DNA of 12,637 nucleotides from positions 1 to 12,637 of the forward strand of contig SKIC01000092.1 of assembly GCA_007116685.1 (NCBI GenBank). Reading direction: 5' to 3'. The position numbers and the translations under genes were made by a program. Positions 1 through 7,175 of the stretch are shown here, one piece after another (the first letter of the stretch is position 1; every line of letters starts with the position of its first letter). The notes below the pieces were generated by a model. It was not told the DNA's origin and did no database searches. It saw only the letters and a list, made by a program, of their open reading frames with translations. This stretch comes from Balneolales bacterium. GTDB lineage: Bacteria > Bacteroidota > Rhodothermia > Balneolales > Natronogracilivirgulaceae.

Positions 1-20
1 GACTAAAGATTAGTAATTAC

Positions 21-332
21 GTGGCTACGCAACAAAAAATAAGAATCAAGTTGAAGTCGTACGATCACATGTTGATCGACAAATCAGCTGAAAAAATCAT
101 TAAAACAGTCAAGTCAACCGGTGCTGTTGTTTCTGGACCTATTCCATTACCTACTGATAAAACTATTTACACAGTAAATAAATCAGTATTTGTGGATAAG
201 AAATCCCGTGAGCAATTCGAATCCCGCGCGCACAAAAGACTGATCGACATTTTATCTACCGGTTCCCAAACCGTTGATGCTCTGATGAAATTAGAGCTTC
301 CTTCCGGGGTCGATGTCGAGATTAAAGTTTAA
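21..332 (+). CDS. rpsJ: 30S ribosomal protein S10 (uS10)
   Basis: S10 sits in the head of the small subunit and, in well-studied bacteria, also pairs with NusB in transcription antitermination. The 103-residue product has the normal length. It carries the N-terminal QKIRIKLKSYDH strand, the conserved loop AVVSGPIPLPT at residues 35-45, and the family signature around KKSREQFESRAHKRL at 60-74. The start is GTG at position 21: the next in-frame ATG (position 69, residue 17) would delete the conserved first strand. There is no Shine-Dalgarno sequence in the 20 bases before it. Those bases contain several stop codons and probably follow the previous gene, usually fusA or tufA in this neighbourhood, which lies outside the window. 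It is the first gene of the S10 section and is followed 23 bases later by rplC. Confidence 0.97.
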   Translation: MATQQKIRIKLKSYDHMLIDKSAEKIIKTVKSTGAVVSGPIPLPTDKTIYTVNKSVFVDKKSREQFESRAHKRLIDILSTGSQTVDALMKLELPSGVDVEIKV

Positions 333-355
333 TCCTTTAATAACGTAAAACACCA

Positions 356-979
356 ATGAGTGGATTATTAGGAAAAAAAATCGGAATGACCAGTATCTAT
401 GATGATAATGGTGCCAACATACCTGTAACGGTTATTGAAGTACAACCTAACGTTGTTACCCAGGTTAAAACTGGTGACAACGACGGTTACGATTCAATAC
501 AGGTCTCTGTTGAAGACAAAAAAGAAAAAAATACTTCAAAAGCTCTTCGTGGCCACTTTGCAAAAGCAAATACCCAAGCAAAGAAATATGTACGCGAGTT
601 TAAAGGCACATTTCCTGAGGTAAAATTAGGTGATGTTCTGCGAGTTGAAGACATTTTTCAAGAAAATACCATCGTGGAAATCGTTGGAACCTCCAAGGGT
701 AAAGGTTTTCAAGGCGTTGTAAAACGTCATGGATTCAGTGGTGTTGGTGACAGAACTCACGGTCAGCACAACAGAGAAAGAGCCCCTGGAGCAATTGGAA
801 TGGGTTCTGATCCATCTCGTGTATTCAAAGGAATGAGAATGGGCGGAAGAACCGGTAACAGCAGAGTGAAGATGAAAGGTCTTCAGGTTGTTCGCGTATT
901 ACCAGAATCAAATCTACTTCTTGTTAAAGGCTCCGTACCCGGACCTAAGAAGAGACTCCTGGAAATCCACAATATTTGA
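356..979 (+). CDS. rplC: 50S ribosomal protein L3 (uL3)
   Basis: L3 is an early assembly protein of the large subunit whose long central extension reaches towards the peptidyl transferase centre. The product is 207 residues, typical of the family. The start MSGLLGKKIGMTSIYDD and the signature region GKGFQGVVKRHGFSG (115-129) are clear, as is the extension RVFKGMRMGGRTGNSRV (155-171). The residue corresponding to E. coli Gln150, which PrmB methylates, appears to be Met149 within GAIGMGSDP, so that modification target is absent here. The ATG start has no Shine-Dalgarno sequence, only an A-rich leader. The gene ends in TGA, one of only two TGA stops in the window. Confidence 0.97.
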   Translation: MSGLLGKKIGMTSIYDDNGANIPVTVIEVQPNVVTQVKTGDNDGYDSIQVSVEDKKEKNTSKALRGHFAKANTQAKKYVREFKGTFPEVKLGDVLRVEDIFQENTIVEIVGTSKGKGFQGVVKRHGFSGVGDRTHGQHNRERAPGAIGMGSDPSRVFKGMRMGGRTGNSRVKMKGLQVVRVLPESNLLLVKGSVPGPKKRLLEIHNI

Positions 980-998
980 TCAATAGCAAAAGATTGTA

Positions 999-1649
999 AT
1001 GAAACTTTCAATTTTAAAAACCGACGGTTCCGATAGTGGCAAGAAAGCCACATTGAGCGATGACATCTTTGCCATTGAGCCTAATGATGTGGTTATCTAC
1101 GAAGATGTCCGTTCATACTTGGCAAATCAGCGCCAGGGAACTGCAAAAACTAAAGGTAGAAGTGAAATCCGTGGTGGTGGCCGTAAGGCTTATCGTCAAA
1201 AAGGAACAGGTATGGCAAGAAGAGGCACTATCCGTTCTCCGCTCCTTCGTGGTGGTGGTACAGTATTCGGACCTCAGCCTAGAAAATATTCTGTACGGAT
1301 TAACAAAAAAGCAAAAAGTCTAGCCAGAAAGTCAGCTTTAACATACAAAGCAAAGGACAAAGCAATAGTAGTTGTAGAAGATTTCACATGGGAATCACCA
1401 AAAACAGCAAATATGAAATCTTTGATATCTTCACTAAAGCTTGATGGTAAGAAAGTACTTTTACTCACTGCTTCTACAGATATGAATGTTTATCTCTCAT
1501 CACGCAATGTGCCAAAGGTAAACGTATTAGAAGCAAACAAACCTTCTACTTACGAAATCCTCAATTCTGATGTTGTATTGATTCAGAATACAGCCATTGA
1601 AGTTCTTGAGAATACCTTGAACAGAAAAAAAGCGGAGGCTAACGCATGA
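999..1649 (+). CDS. rplD: 50S ribosomal protein L4 (uL4)
   Basis: L4 binds 23S rRNA domain I and sends an extended loop into the wall of the exit tunnel near L22. The 216-residue product has the long basic loop at about residues 45-98, including GRKAYRQKGTGMARRGTIRS and RGGGTVFGPQPRKY, where macrolide-resistance changes occur in other bacteria. The globular part follows, ending in a C-terminal helix (EVLENTLNRKKAEANA). In gamma-proteobacteria L4 represses the S10 operon through the leader RNA; nothing in this window shows such a leader, and that control is not general outside that class. The TGA stop overlaps the ATG of rplW by four bases. The tail codes for the Shine-Dalgarno sequence of the next gene. 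Confidence 0.97.
   Translation: MKLSILKTDGSDSGKKATLSDDIFAIEPNDVVIYEDVRSYLANQRQGTAKTKGRSEIRGGGRKAYRQKGTGMARRGTIRSPLLRGGGTVFGPQPRKYSVRINKKAKSLARKSALTYKAKDKAIVVVEDFTWESPKTANMKSLISSLKLDGKKVLLLTASTDMNVYLSSRNVPKVNVLEANKPSTYEILNSDVVLIQNTAIEVLENTLNRKKAEANA
1634..1638 (+). promoter_or_regulatory. Shine-Dalgarno sequence of rplW
   Basis: GGAGG lies seven bases before the rplW ATG, inside the last codons of rplD. It is one of only five clear Shine-Dalgarno sequences in the window. Together with the ATGA overlap it suggests translational coupling of rplW to rplD. Confidence 0.75.
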
Positions 1650-1942
1650 AAAGAGTAATTAAAAAGCCTTTAATCACAGAGAAGCTTACTCGCCTCCAGG
1701 AAACTTTAAATCAATATGCATTTGAGGTTGACAAAAAAGCTACTAAAACGGAAATCAAAGCTGAACTCGAAGCACTTTATCCTGAAGTTACAGTAACAAG
1801 TGTCAGAACTATGATTAATCCAGGTAAGCCTAAGGGCCGTTATACCAAAAGTGGATATCTAGCCGGCAGAACTCCTGCTACAAAAAAGGCGATAGTTTCT
1901 GTAAAAGAAGGACAGGAAATAGACTTTTTCAGCGAAATTTAA
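1646..1942 (+). CDS. rplW: 50S ribosomal protein L23 (uL23)
   Basis: L23 lies at the polypeptide exit and is the docking site for trigger factor, SRP and the SecY channel, the last of which is encoded further down this cluster. The product is 98 residues, normal for a bacterial L23. It begins with the typical KRVIKKPLITEKLT segment. It also contains the flexible basic hairpin (NPGKPKGRYTKSGYLAGRTP, residues 58-77) that points into the exit tunnel, and the closing strand KKAIVSVKEGQEIDFF. The ATG overlaps the rplD stop (ATGA), and a strong GGAGG is positioned seven bases upstream, so this start is well supported. Confidence 0.97.
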   Translation: MKRVIKKPLITEKLTRLQETLNQYAFEVDKKATKTEIKAELEALYPEVTVTSVRTMINPGKPKGRYTKSGYLAGRTPATKKAIVSVKEGQEIDFFSEI

Positions 1943-1952
1943 GTAACATCTG

Positions 1953-2780
<828 letters not shown>

Positions 2781-2788
2781 GTTTAATT

Positions 2789-3058
2789 ATGCCTAGATCA
2801 CTAAAAAAAGGGCCGTTTATTCATTACAAACTGCAAAAGAAGATTGACCAAGCCAATGAGCAGCAATCTAAAAAGGTTATTAAAACCTGGTCTCGCAGTT
2901 CTATGATTACTCCGGATTTCATTGGACTTACACTTGCTGTACATAATGGCAAACAATTTATTCCGGTATATATTACTGAGAATATGGTTGGTCATAAACT
3001 TGGCGAGTTTTCTCCTTCGCGTACTTTCCGTTCACACCCAATAAAGAAAGCTAAATAA
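2789..3058 (+). CDS. rpsS: 30S ribosomal protein S19 (uS19)
   Basis: S19 binds 16S rRNA in the head of the small subunit next to S13, near the A-site finger of the large subunit. The 89-residue product begins with the near-invariant PRSLKKGPF. It carries the signature YITENMVGHKLGEFSPSRTF at residues 61-80 and ends in the basic tail RSHPIKKAK. The short leader after the rplB stop is AT-rich and lacks a Shine-Dalgarno sequence. The end of the gene overlaps the AAGGAG that serves rplV. Confidence 0.97.
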   Translation: MPRSLKKGPFIHYKLQKKIDQANEQQSKKVIKTWSRSSMITPDFIGLTLAVHNGKQFIPVYITENMVGHKLGEFSPSRTFRSHPIKKAK

Positions 3059-3062
3059 GGAG
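3057..3062 (+). promoter_or_regulatory. Shine-Dalgarno sequence of rplV
   Basis: AAGGAG overlaps the rpsS stop codon and lies ten bases before the ATG at 3073. It lies only one base before an in-frame TTG at 3064, which is too close to serve that codon. It therefore decides the rplV start in favour of the ATG. Confidence 0.75.
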
Positions 3063-3072
3063 ATTGTATAGA

Positions 3073-3456
3073 ATGGAAACTCTTGTATATGAAGCACGAG
3101 CCGTGCAACGCCATTTAAGAAGATCACCACGTAAGGTTAGAATGGTAGCGGATCTCGTAAGAGGAATGAATGTAGCAAAAGCCTTATCAACTTTGGCTTT
3201 TACTAACAAAGGTGCAGCAACAGATGTAGCTAAAGTTATTAAATCTGCTGCAGCCAATCTTCGCGATAAATTCGATGAAGAAGTTATTGAAGATGAAGAT
3301 CTAAGAATTAAGACAATATTTGTTGATGAAGGTGTTACGATGAAGCGTATCCAACCTGCTCCTCAGGGCCGTGCGCACCCAATTCGTAAAAGATCAAGCC
3401 ACATCAATGTTGTTGTTGAAAAAAATGATAACGAAGTAATTAAAGAAGAGGAATAA
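3073..3456 (+). CDS. rplV: 50S ribosomal protein L22 (uL22)
   Basis: L22 spans all six domains of 23S rRNA and sends a long beta hairpin down the exit tunnel opposite L4. I place the start at the ATG at 3073, giving 127 residues (METLVYEARAVQRHLRRSP). The reading frame is open to a TTG at 3064, but that would sit one base after AAGGAG, while the ATG is ten bases away, and family members start near this point. Seen in the sequence are RRSPRKVRMVADLVRG (16-31), the tunnel hairpin from about 85 to 106 (DEGVTMKRIQPAPQGRAHPI), and RKRSSHINVVVE. An acidic tail (VIKEEE) follows, and its codons hold the Shine-Dalgarno sequence for rpsC. Confidence 0.96.
   Translation: METLVYEARAVQRHLRRSPRKVRMVADLVRGMNVAKALSTLAFTNKGAATDVAKVIKSAAANLRDKFDEEVIEDEDLRIKTIFVDEGVTMKRIQPAPQGRAHPIRKRSSHINVVVEKNDNEVIKEEE
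3448..3452 (+). promoter_or_regulatory. Shine-Dalgarno sequence of rpsC
   Basis: GAGGA spans the final glutamate codons and stop region of rplV and lies seven bases before the TTG at 3460. Its spacing supports use of that TTG as the rpsC initiation codon. Confidence 0.7.
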
Positions 3457-3459
3457 GTT

Positions 3460-4185
3460 TTGGGTCAAAAAGTCAATCCTATTGGTTTACGTTTAGGCAT
3501 CATCAGAGGCTGGGATTCTAACTGGTATTCTGAAGATAATGTTGCTGCAAACCTGAGCGAAGACACAAAGCTTCGTGAGTATTTGAATGCTCGTCTTCAA
3601 AACGGCGGCCTCTCCAGAATCATAATTGAACGTACACCTAAAAGAGTACTGATTACTTTATTAACCAGTCGTCCTGGTGTAATTATCGGTAAAGGTGGCG
3701 AACAAGTAGAAATGCTTCGTGAGGAGTTGAAAAAAATCACTAATAAAGATGTTCAAATCAATATTAGTGAAATCAAGCGTCCTGAAGTTGATGCCAGCTT
3801 AGTAGCACAAAACATTGCTCAACAGTTGGAAGGAAGAGTTTCTTTTCGTCGTGCAATGAAAACTGCTATTGCATCTGCAATCAGAATGGGTGCTAAAGGA
3901 ATTAAAATTCGTTGCTCCGGTAGATTGGGTGGCGCTGAAATGGCTAGAACTGAACAATATAAAGAGGGAAGAATCCCACTGCATACACTCAGAGCTGATA
4001 TTGATTACGCTAACTTTACTGCACAAACTATCTACGGTAGTATTGGAGTAACAGTATGGATTTTTAAAGGCGAAGTTATTGGTGATGTTGATTTAACACC
4101 AGCAGCCAGAACCGCTCGTACAGACAATGCACCACAACAGAAAAGACGCAGTAGACGTCCTCGTGGTGAGAGAAAAAGAAAATAA
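3460..4185 (+). CDS. rpsC: 30S ribosomal protein S3 (uS3), TTG start
   Basis: S3 lines the mRNA entry channel of the small subunit and, with S4 and S5, contributes to the ribosomal helicase activity. The 241-residue product starts at TTG: the first residues MGQKVNPIGLRLG are the near-invariant beginning of S3, so a later start would remove conserved sequence. A GAGGA seven bases upstream supports it. The KH domain motif VIIGKGGEQVEMLREEL is at residues 74-90. The C-terminal S3 domain is marked by GRLGGAEMARTEQY (154-167) and GSIGVTVWIFKGE (193-205). A lysine- and arginine-rich tail of about 25 residues follows. It lies three bases after rplV and is followed by a 33-base spacer. Confidence 0.97.
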   Translation: MGQKVNPIGLRLGIIRGWDSNWYSEDNVAANLSEDTKLREYLNARLQNGGLSRIIIERTPKRVLITLLTSRPGVIIGKGGEQVEMLREELKKITNKDVQINISEIKRPEVDASLVAQNIAQQLEGRVSFRRAMKTAIASAIRMGAKGIKIRCSGRLGGAEMARTEQYKEGRIPLHTLRADIDYANFTAQTIYGSIGVTVWIFKGEVIGDVDLTPAARTARTDNAPQQKRRSRRPRGERKRK

Positions 4186-4218
4186 GCTGAATAGTTAACA
4201 CTCACACTTTATAACATT

Positions 4219-4656
4219 ATGTTAGAACCAAAGAGAATTAAGCGACGTAGAGTCCATCGTGGTGCCATTAAAGGAAATTCATCCCGTGGACACCAACTCG
4301 CCTTTGGTGACTTTGGCTTAAAAGCATTGGAGCCAAAGTTTATCACAGCCCGCCAGATTGAGGCATGTCGTGTGGCTATTGCCAGAAGGTTGCAAAGAGA
4401 TGGTCAAACATGGATTCGCATTTTCCCGGATAAGCCAATTACGAAAAAAGCTGCCGAAACAAGAATGGGAAGCGGTAAAGGTACCCTTGATCATTTTGTT
4501 GCAGTAGTTCATCCAGGAAGAATCTTGTTCGAAATTGCAGGTGTACCTAAGCATTTAGCCCAGGAAGCACTTCGTCTTGCGCAACACAAATTGCCAATCA
4601 AGACAAAATTTATTGTACGAAGAGATTTCCAGGAAACTTCAGGAGGTAAGAAGTAA
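4219..4656 (+). CDS. rplP: 50S ribosomal protein L16 (uL16)
   Basis: L16 is a late assembly protein that organises the A-site tRNA binding region of the large subunit. The 145-residue product has the expected basic start (MLEPKRIKRRRVHRG), GDFGLKALEP (30-39), WIRIFPDKPITKK (65-77) and RMGSGKG (82-88), then HKLPIKTKFIVRR near the end. Arg82 corresponds to the arginine hydroxylated in E. coli L16 (Arg81). Whether it is modified here cannot be told from the sequence. A short C-terminal extension (DFQETSGGKK) goes beyond the usual end, and its codons encode a strong Shine-Dalgarno sequence for rpmC. Its own start has only an AT-rich leader. The stop overlaps the rpmC ATG by one base (TAATG). Confidence 0.97.
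   Translation: MLEPKRIKRRRVHRGAIKGNSSRGHQLAFGDFGLKALEPKFITARQIEACRVAIARRLQRDGQTWIRIFPDKPITKKAAETRMGSGKGTLDHFVAVVHPGRILFEIAGVPKHLAQEALRLAQHKLPIKTKFIVRRDFQETSGGKK
4641..4646 (+). promoter_or_regulatory. Shine-Dalgarno sequence of rpmC
   Basis: AGGAGG lies nine bases before the rpmC ATG, within the Ser-Gly-Gly codons at the end of rplP. It is the strongest such match in the window. With the TAATG overlap it indicates coupled translation of rplP and rpmC. Confidence 0.8.
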
Positions 4657-4862
4657 TGAAAGCACACGAATTACGCGACCTTTCTATGGAGGAACTGGAA
4701 GCACGGGTTAAAGACACGAAAGAGGTACTACAAAAATTGTATTTCAACCGTGCAGTTGCCGGTCAGATTGAAAACCCTGCTGAAATAAAAAAGCAGAGAA
4801 GAGAACTGGCAAGATTGTACACAGTTATTAATGAGCTCAACTCTACTGAGCAAGCATCTTAA
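4656..4862 (+). CDS. rpmC: 50S ribosomal protein L29 (uL29)
   Basis: L29 is a small helical protein beside L23 at the peptide exit, part of the platform contacted by trigger factor and SRP. The 68-residue product is the usual antiparallel helical hairpin. Helix one is HELRDLSMEELEARVKDTKE, and the conserved link runs from KLYFNRAVAGQIENPAEIK into the second helix KQRRELARLYTVINEL. Its start overlaps the rplP stop by one base and has a strong Shine-Dalgarno sequence. The end of the gene is within 16 bases of the rpsQ ATG. Confidence 0.96.
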   Translation: MKAHELRDLSMEELEARVKDTKEVLQKLYFNRAVAGQIENPAEIKKQRRELARLYTVINELNSTEQAS

Positions 4863-4865
4863 GGT

Positions 4866-4870
4866 GAGGA
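4866..4870 (+). promoter_or_regulatory. Shine-Dalgarno sequence of rpsQ
   Basis: GAGGA directly after the rpmC stop lies eight bases before the ATG at 4879. It fixes the rpsQ start there, even though the frame stays open upstream into rpmC. Confidence 0.7.
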
Positions 4871-4878
4871 AATTCATT

Positions 4879-5145
4879 ATGAGTCAAATATCAGCTCGTA
4901 AATCAAGGAAGCAACGAATTGGCGTCGTTGTGAGCAACAGTATGGATAAGTCCATTACAGTTGCTGTTGATAGACAAATTAAACACCCCATTTATGGGAA
5001 GTTCATCACGAAAACCAAAAAGTACATGGTTCATGATGAAGAAAATAATACTAATAATGGTGACCTTGTGAGAATCATGGAAACCAGACCTCTCTCCAAG
5101 ACAAAGCGTTGGAGACTTGTTGAAGTTATTGAACGAGCTAAATAG
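4879..5145 (+). CDS. rpsQ: 30S ribosomal protein S17 (uS17)
   Basis: S17 is a primary binder of the 5' domain of 16S rRNA. From the ATG at 4879 the product is 88 residues, normal for bacteria. The frame is open back to 4831, but that would add 16 residues encoded by the end of rpmC with no family resemblance, and GAGGA is well placed for 4879. The OB fold is visible as RKQRIGVVVSNSMDKSITVAV, HPIYGKFITKTKKYMVHDEEN, and the closing signature GDLVRIMETRPLSKTKRW at 61-78. The gene ends in TAG. It closes the part corresponding to the S10 operon, and 22 bases separate it from rplN with no terminator visible. Confidence 0.96.
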   Translation: MSQISARKSRKQRIGVVVSNSMDKSITVAVDRQIKHPIYGKFITKTKKYMVHDEENNTNNGDLVRIMETRPLSKTKRWRLVEVIERAK

Positions 5146-5167
5146 AACAGCTTAGAAAATACATACC

Positions 5168-5536
5168 ATGATACAAACACAATCCATACTAAACGTAGCA
5201 GACAACAGCGGAGCCAAAAAAGTTATGTGTATCAAAGTTTTGGGAGACTCAAAACGAAGATATGCAGGAGTTGGTGATCTCATCGTCTGTTCTGTTAAAT
5301 CCGCAATACCGGGCGGTAATGTAAAAAAAGGTGATGTAGTTCGCGCAGTTTTGGTAAGAACAGCTAAAGAATACAGACGTAAAGACGGTAGTTACATACG
5401 ATTTGACGAAAATGCAGCTGTTGTTATAAATAAAGATCAAGAACCAGTAGGTACTCGTATCTTTGGACCAATAGCTCGTGAACTTCGTGAAAAGAATTTC
5501 ATGCGAATTATTTCGCTCGCACCAGAAGTACTCTAA
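5168..5536 (+). CDS. rplN: 50S ribosomal protein L14 (uL14)
   Basis: L14 lies at the subunit interface, forms bridges with 16S rRNA, and is the docking site for the silencing factor RsfS. The 122-residue product has the exact usual length. It shows the start MIQTQSILNVADNSGAKKVMC, the central strands KKGDVVRAVLVRTAKEYRRKDG, and the end signature PVGTRIFGPIARELREKNF at 93-111. The ATG has no Shine-Dalgarno sequence. It is the first gene of the spc-type section and runs on directly from rpsQ, so the S10 and spc sections appear to be one transcription unit (inference from spacing). Confidence 0.97.
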   Translation: MIQTQSILNVADNSGAKKVMCIKVLGDSKRRYAGVGDLIVCSVKSAIPGGNVKKGDVVRAVLVRTAKEYRRKDGSYIRFDENAAVVINKDQEPVGTRIFGPIARELREKNFMRIISLAPEVL

Positions 5537-5547
5537 CAGAGATTATC

Positions 5548-5901
5548 ATGCCCAGAAAGTATAATAAACAACCAAAACTACATGTACGCAAAGGAGATAT
5601 CGTTGAAGTTATCTCCGGTAATGACAAGGGAAAAAGAGGTAAAGTCCTCATGGTATTCCCTGCTAAAGAAAGAGTACTTGTAGAAGGCGTTAATATTAGA
5701 ATCAAACACCAAAAACCATCTCAGGATTATCCACAAGGTGGACGTTTGGAAAAAGAGATGCCCATACACATTTCCAATGTACTTCCAGTTGATCCCGTAT
5801 CAGATGAAGCTACTCGTATTGGCCGTAAGCTAATCACTGAGAGTGGTAAAAATCGATGGGTGCGGGTTGCAAAGGTTAGTGGCGAAACATTGGATAAATA
5901 A
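5548..5901 (+). CDS. rplX: 50S ribosomal protein L24 (uL24)
   Basis: L24 initiates large-subunit assembly by binding the 5' end of 23S rRNA, and it ends up near the tunnel exit. The 117-residue product has the KOW motif at roughly 12-45, with GDIVEVISGNDKGKRGKV at 16-33. Next come the loop QKPSQDYPQGGRLEKEMPIHISNV and a C-terminal strand region ending RVAKVSGETLDK. It is somewhat longer than the roughly 103-residue E. coli protein, mainly at the N-terminus and in the segment around TRIGRKLITESGKNRW. That is common in other phyla. The ATG has no Shine-Dalgarno sequence, and 12 bases separate the gene from rplE. Confidence 0.96.
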   Translation: MPRKYNKQPKLHVRKGDIVEVISGNDKGKRGKVLMVFPAKERVLVEGVNIRIKHQKPSQDYPQGGRLEKEMPIHISNVLPVDPVSDEATRIGRKLITESGKNRWVRVAKVSGETLDK

Positions 5902-5913
5902 CACTGACACAAC

Positions 5914-6465
5914 ATGGCAGAAGCAAGATTATATACTGATTACAAAAAAGATGTCCGTCCTAAGCTCATGAAAGAGTTTAGCATAGAGAATTTGATGGCG
6001 GCACCAAAGCTTACAAAAATCGCAATCAACGTTGGTGTTGGTGAAGCGGTATCAGATCGTAAGTCTTTAGATAACATTGCAGAAAATATTGCTGCAATTA
6101 CAGGTCAGCGTCCGGTTCTCACCAAGGCTAGAAAAGCTATCTCTAACTTTAAGCTTAGAGAAGGCATGCCTATCGGGTGTAAAGTAACTTTACGCGGTAC
6201 TATTATGTACGAATTTCTTGATCGTTTCATCAACTTGGCATTGCCAAGAACACGTGACTTTCAAGGTATTCCTGATAAAGGTTTTGATGGCAGGGGTAAT
6301 TATACCGTTGGTATCAAAGAGCATGTGATTTTCCCTGAGATTGATACTGATAAAGTTGATAGAATCCACGGTATGGATATCACTTTTGTGACCACTGCTG
6401 AAAATGATGAGCAAGCTTATGCTTTGCTTAAGCACTTCGGTATGCCATTCAGAAAACGAAACTAA
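5914..6465 (+). CDS. rplE: 50S ribosomal protein L5 (uL5)
   Basis: L5 binds 5S rRNA in the central protuberance and contacts S13 across the subunit interface. The 183-residue product shows the signature APKLTKIAINVGVGEA (30-45), TGQRPVLTKARKAISNFKLR (63-82) and GCKVTLRG (88-95). The C-terminal half carries NLALPRTRDFQGI, GRGNYTVGIKEHVIFPEI and DITFVTTAENDEQAYALLKHFGMPF. All of these are well conserved. In E. coli S8 represses translation here by binding the rplX-rplE junction; the 12-base spacer in this window shows no obvious S8-like helix. The ATG has no Shine-Dalgarno sequence. Confidence 0.97.
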   Translation: MAEARLYTDYKKDVRPKLMKEFSIENLMAAPKLTKIAINVGVGEAVSDRKSLDNIAENIAAITGQRPVLTKARKAISNFKLREGMPIGCKVTLRGTIMYEFLDRFINLALPRTRDFQGIPDKGFDGRGNYTVGIKEHVIFPEIDTDKVDRIHGMDITFVTTAENDEQAYALLKHFGMPFRKRN

Positions 6466-6474
6466 TACAGAACC

Positions 6475-6744
6475 ATGGCAAAAAAATCTTGGATAGCAAG
6501 AAACGAAAAGCGCAAAAGAACAGTAGAGAAATTTGCTGAAAAGCGTAAAGAACTTAAAGAAGCCGGAGATTACGAAGGCTTACAAAAACTCCCTAGAGAT
6601 GCAAGCCCTACTCGTGTTAGAAACAGATGTTCTATTACAGGACGTTCTCGTGGATACGTTAGTAGATTTGGTGTATCACGTATAAAATTACGTGAACTTG
6701 CACTTGATGGAAAAATTCCTGGCATAAAAAAAGCCAGCTGGTAA
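6475..6744 (+). CDS. rpsN: 30S ribosomal protein S14 (uS14), zinc-independent type
   Basis: S14 assembles late in the head of the small subunit next to S3 and S10. The 89-residue product is the longer cysteine-poor form: the signature RNRCSITGRSRGYVSRF (49-65) has a single cysteine (Cys52) instead of the four ligands of the 61-residue zinc type. It is shorter than the 101-residue E. coli form in the segment before that signature, a size usual in Bacteroidota. It ends in the typical GKIPGIKKASW. Three consecutive in-frame TAA codons (6742-6750) close the gene. The spacer to rpsH is 23 bases of AT-rich sequence. Confidence 0.97.
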   Translation: MAKKSWIARNEKRKRTVEKFAEKRKELKEAGDYEGLQKLPRDASPTRVRNRCSITGRSRGYVSRFGVSRIKLRELALDGKIPGIKKASW

Positions 6745-6767
6745 TAATAACTCAATAATTAATAATC

Positions 6768-7160
6768 ATGTCTGATCCTATAGCTGATTTCTTAGCACGT
6801 GTCAGAAACGCACAGCAGGCTGGCCACAGAAGAGTGGACATCCCGGCTTCTAAGTTGAAGCGTGCTATGACCAAAATATTGCTTGATAAAGGATATATTC
6901 AGCGTTATTTGGATATCGATGATGGTAAGCAGGGACTACTTCGTTTGTTTTTGAAGTATGATCACTACGGCAAACCCGTCATCAGAACCTTAACGCGTGT
7001 ATCTAAACCTGGCCTCAGAAAATATGTTTCTTCTGAAGGTATCCCTCGTGTAAAAAACGGGTTGGGAATTGCCATTCTTACTACATCAAAAGGCGTTATG
7101 ACCGATAAGGAAGCGCGTAAACTTGGTGTTGGTGGGGAAGTCCTTTGTCACATTTACTAA
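6768..7160 (+). CDS. rpsH: 30S ribosomal protein S8 (uS8)
   Basis: S8 binds helix 21 of 16S rRNA and is central to platform assembly. In E. coli it also represses the spc operon; no evidence for that control is seen here. The 130-residue product begins MSDPIADFLARVRNAQQAGH. It has the RNA-binding N-terminal domain to about residue 70 and the C-terminal signature TTSKGVMTDKEARKLGVGGE at 105-124, ending in VLCHIY. The ATG follows an AT-rich leader with no Shine-Dalgarno sequence, and 15 bases separate the stop from rplF. Confidence 0.97.
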   Translation: MSDPIADFLARVRNAQQAGHRRVDIPASKLKRAMTKILLDKGYIQRYLDIDDGKQGLLRLFLKYDHYGKPVIRTLTRVSKPGLRKYVSSEGIPRVKNGLGIAILTTSKGVMTDKEARKLGVGGEVLCHIY

Positions 7161-7175
7161 AAGAGAATAGAAATT

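Noticed and set aside
3064..3072. TTG at 3064 as the rplV start, adding three residues
   Set aside because: It is one base from AAGGAG, too close for initiation. The ATG at 3073 has proper spacing and matches the usual L22 start.
4186..4218. The 33-base rpsC-rplP spacer as a terminator or promoter
   Set aside because: It has only a short GTTAAC palindrome, no GC-rich stem with a T-run, and no good promoter boxes.
4831..4878. Upstream extension of rpsQ into the rpmC coding region
   Set aside because: The extra 16 residues do not resemble S17, overlap rpmC in another frame, and bypass the well-placed GAGGA before 4879.
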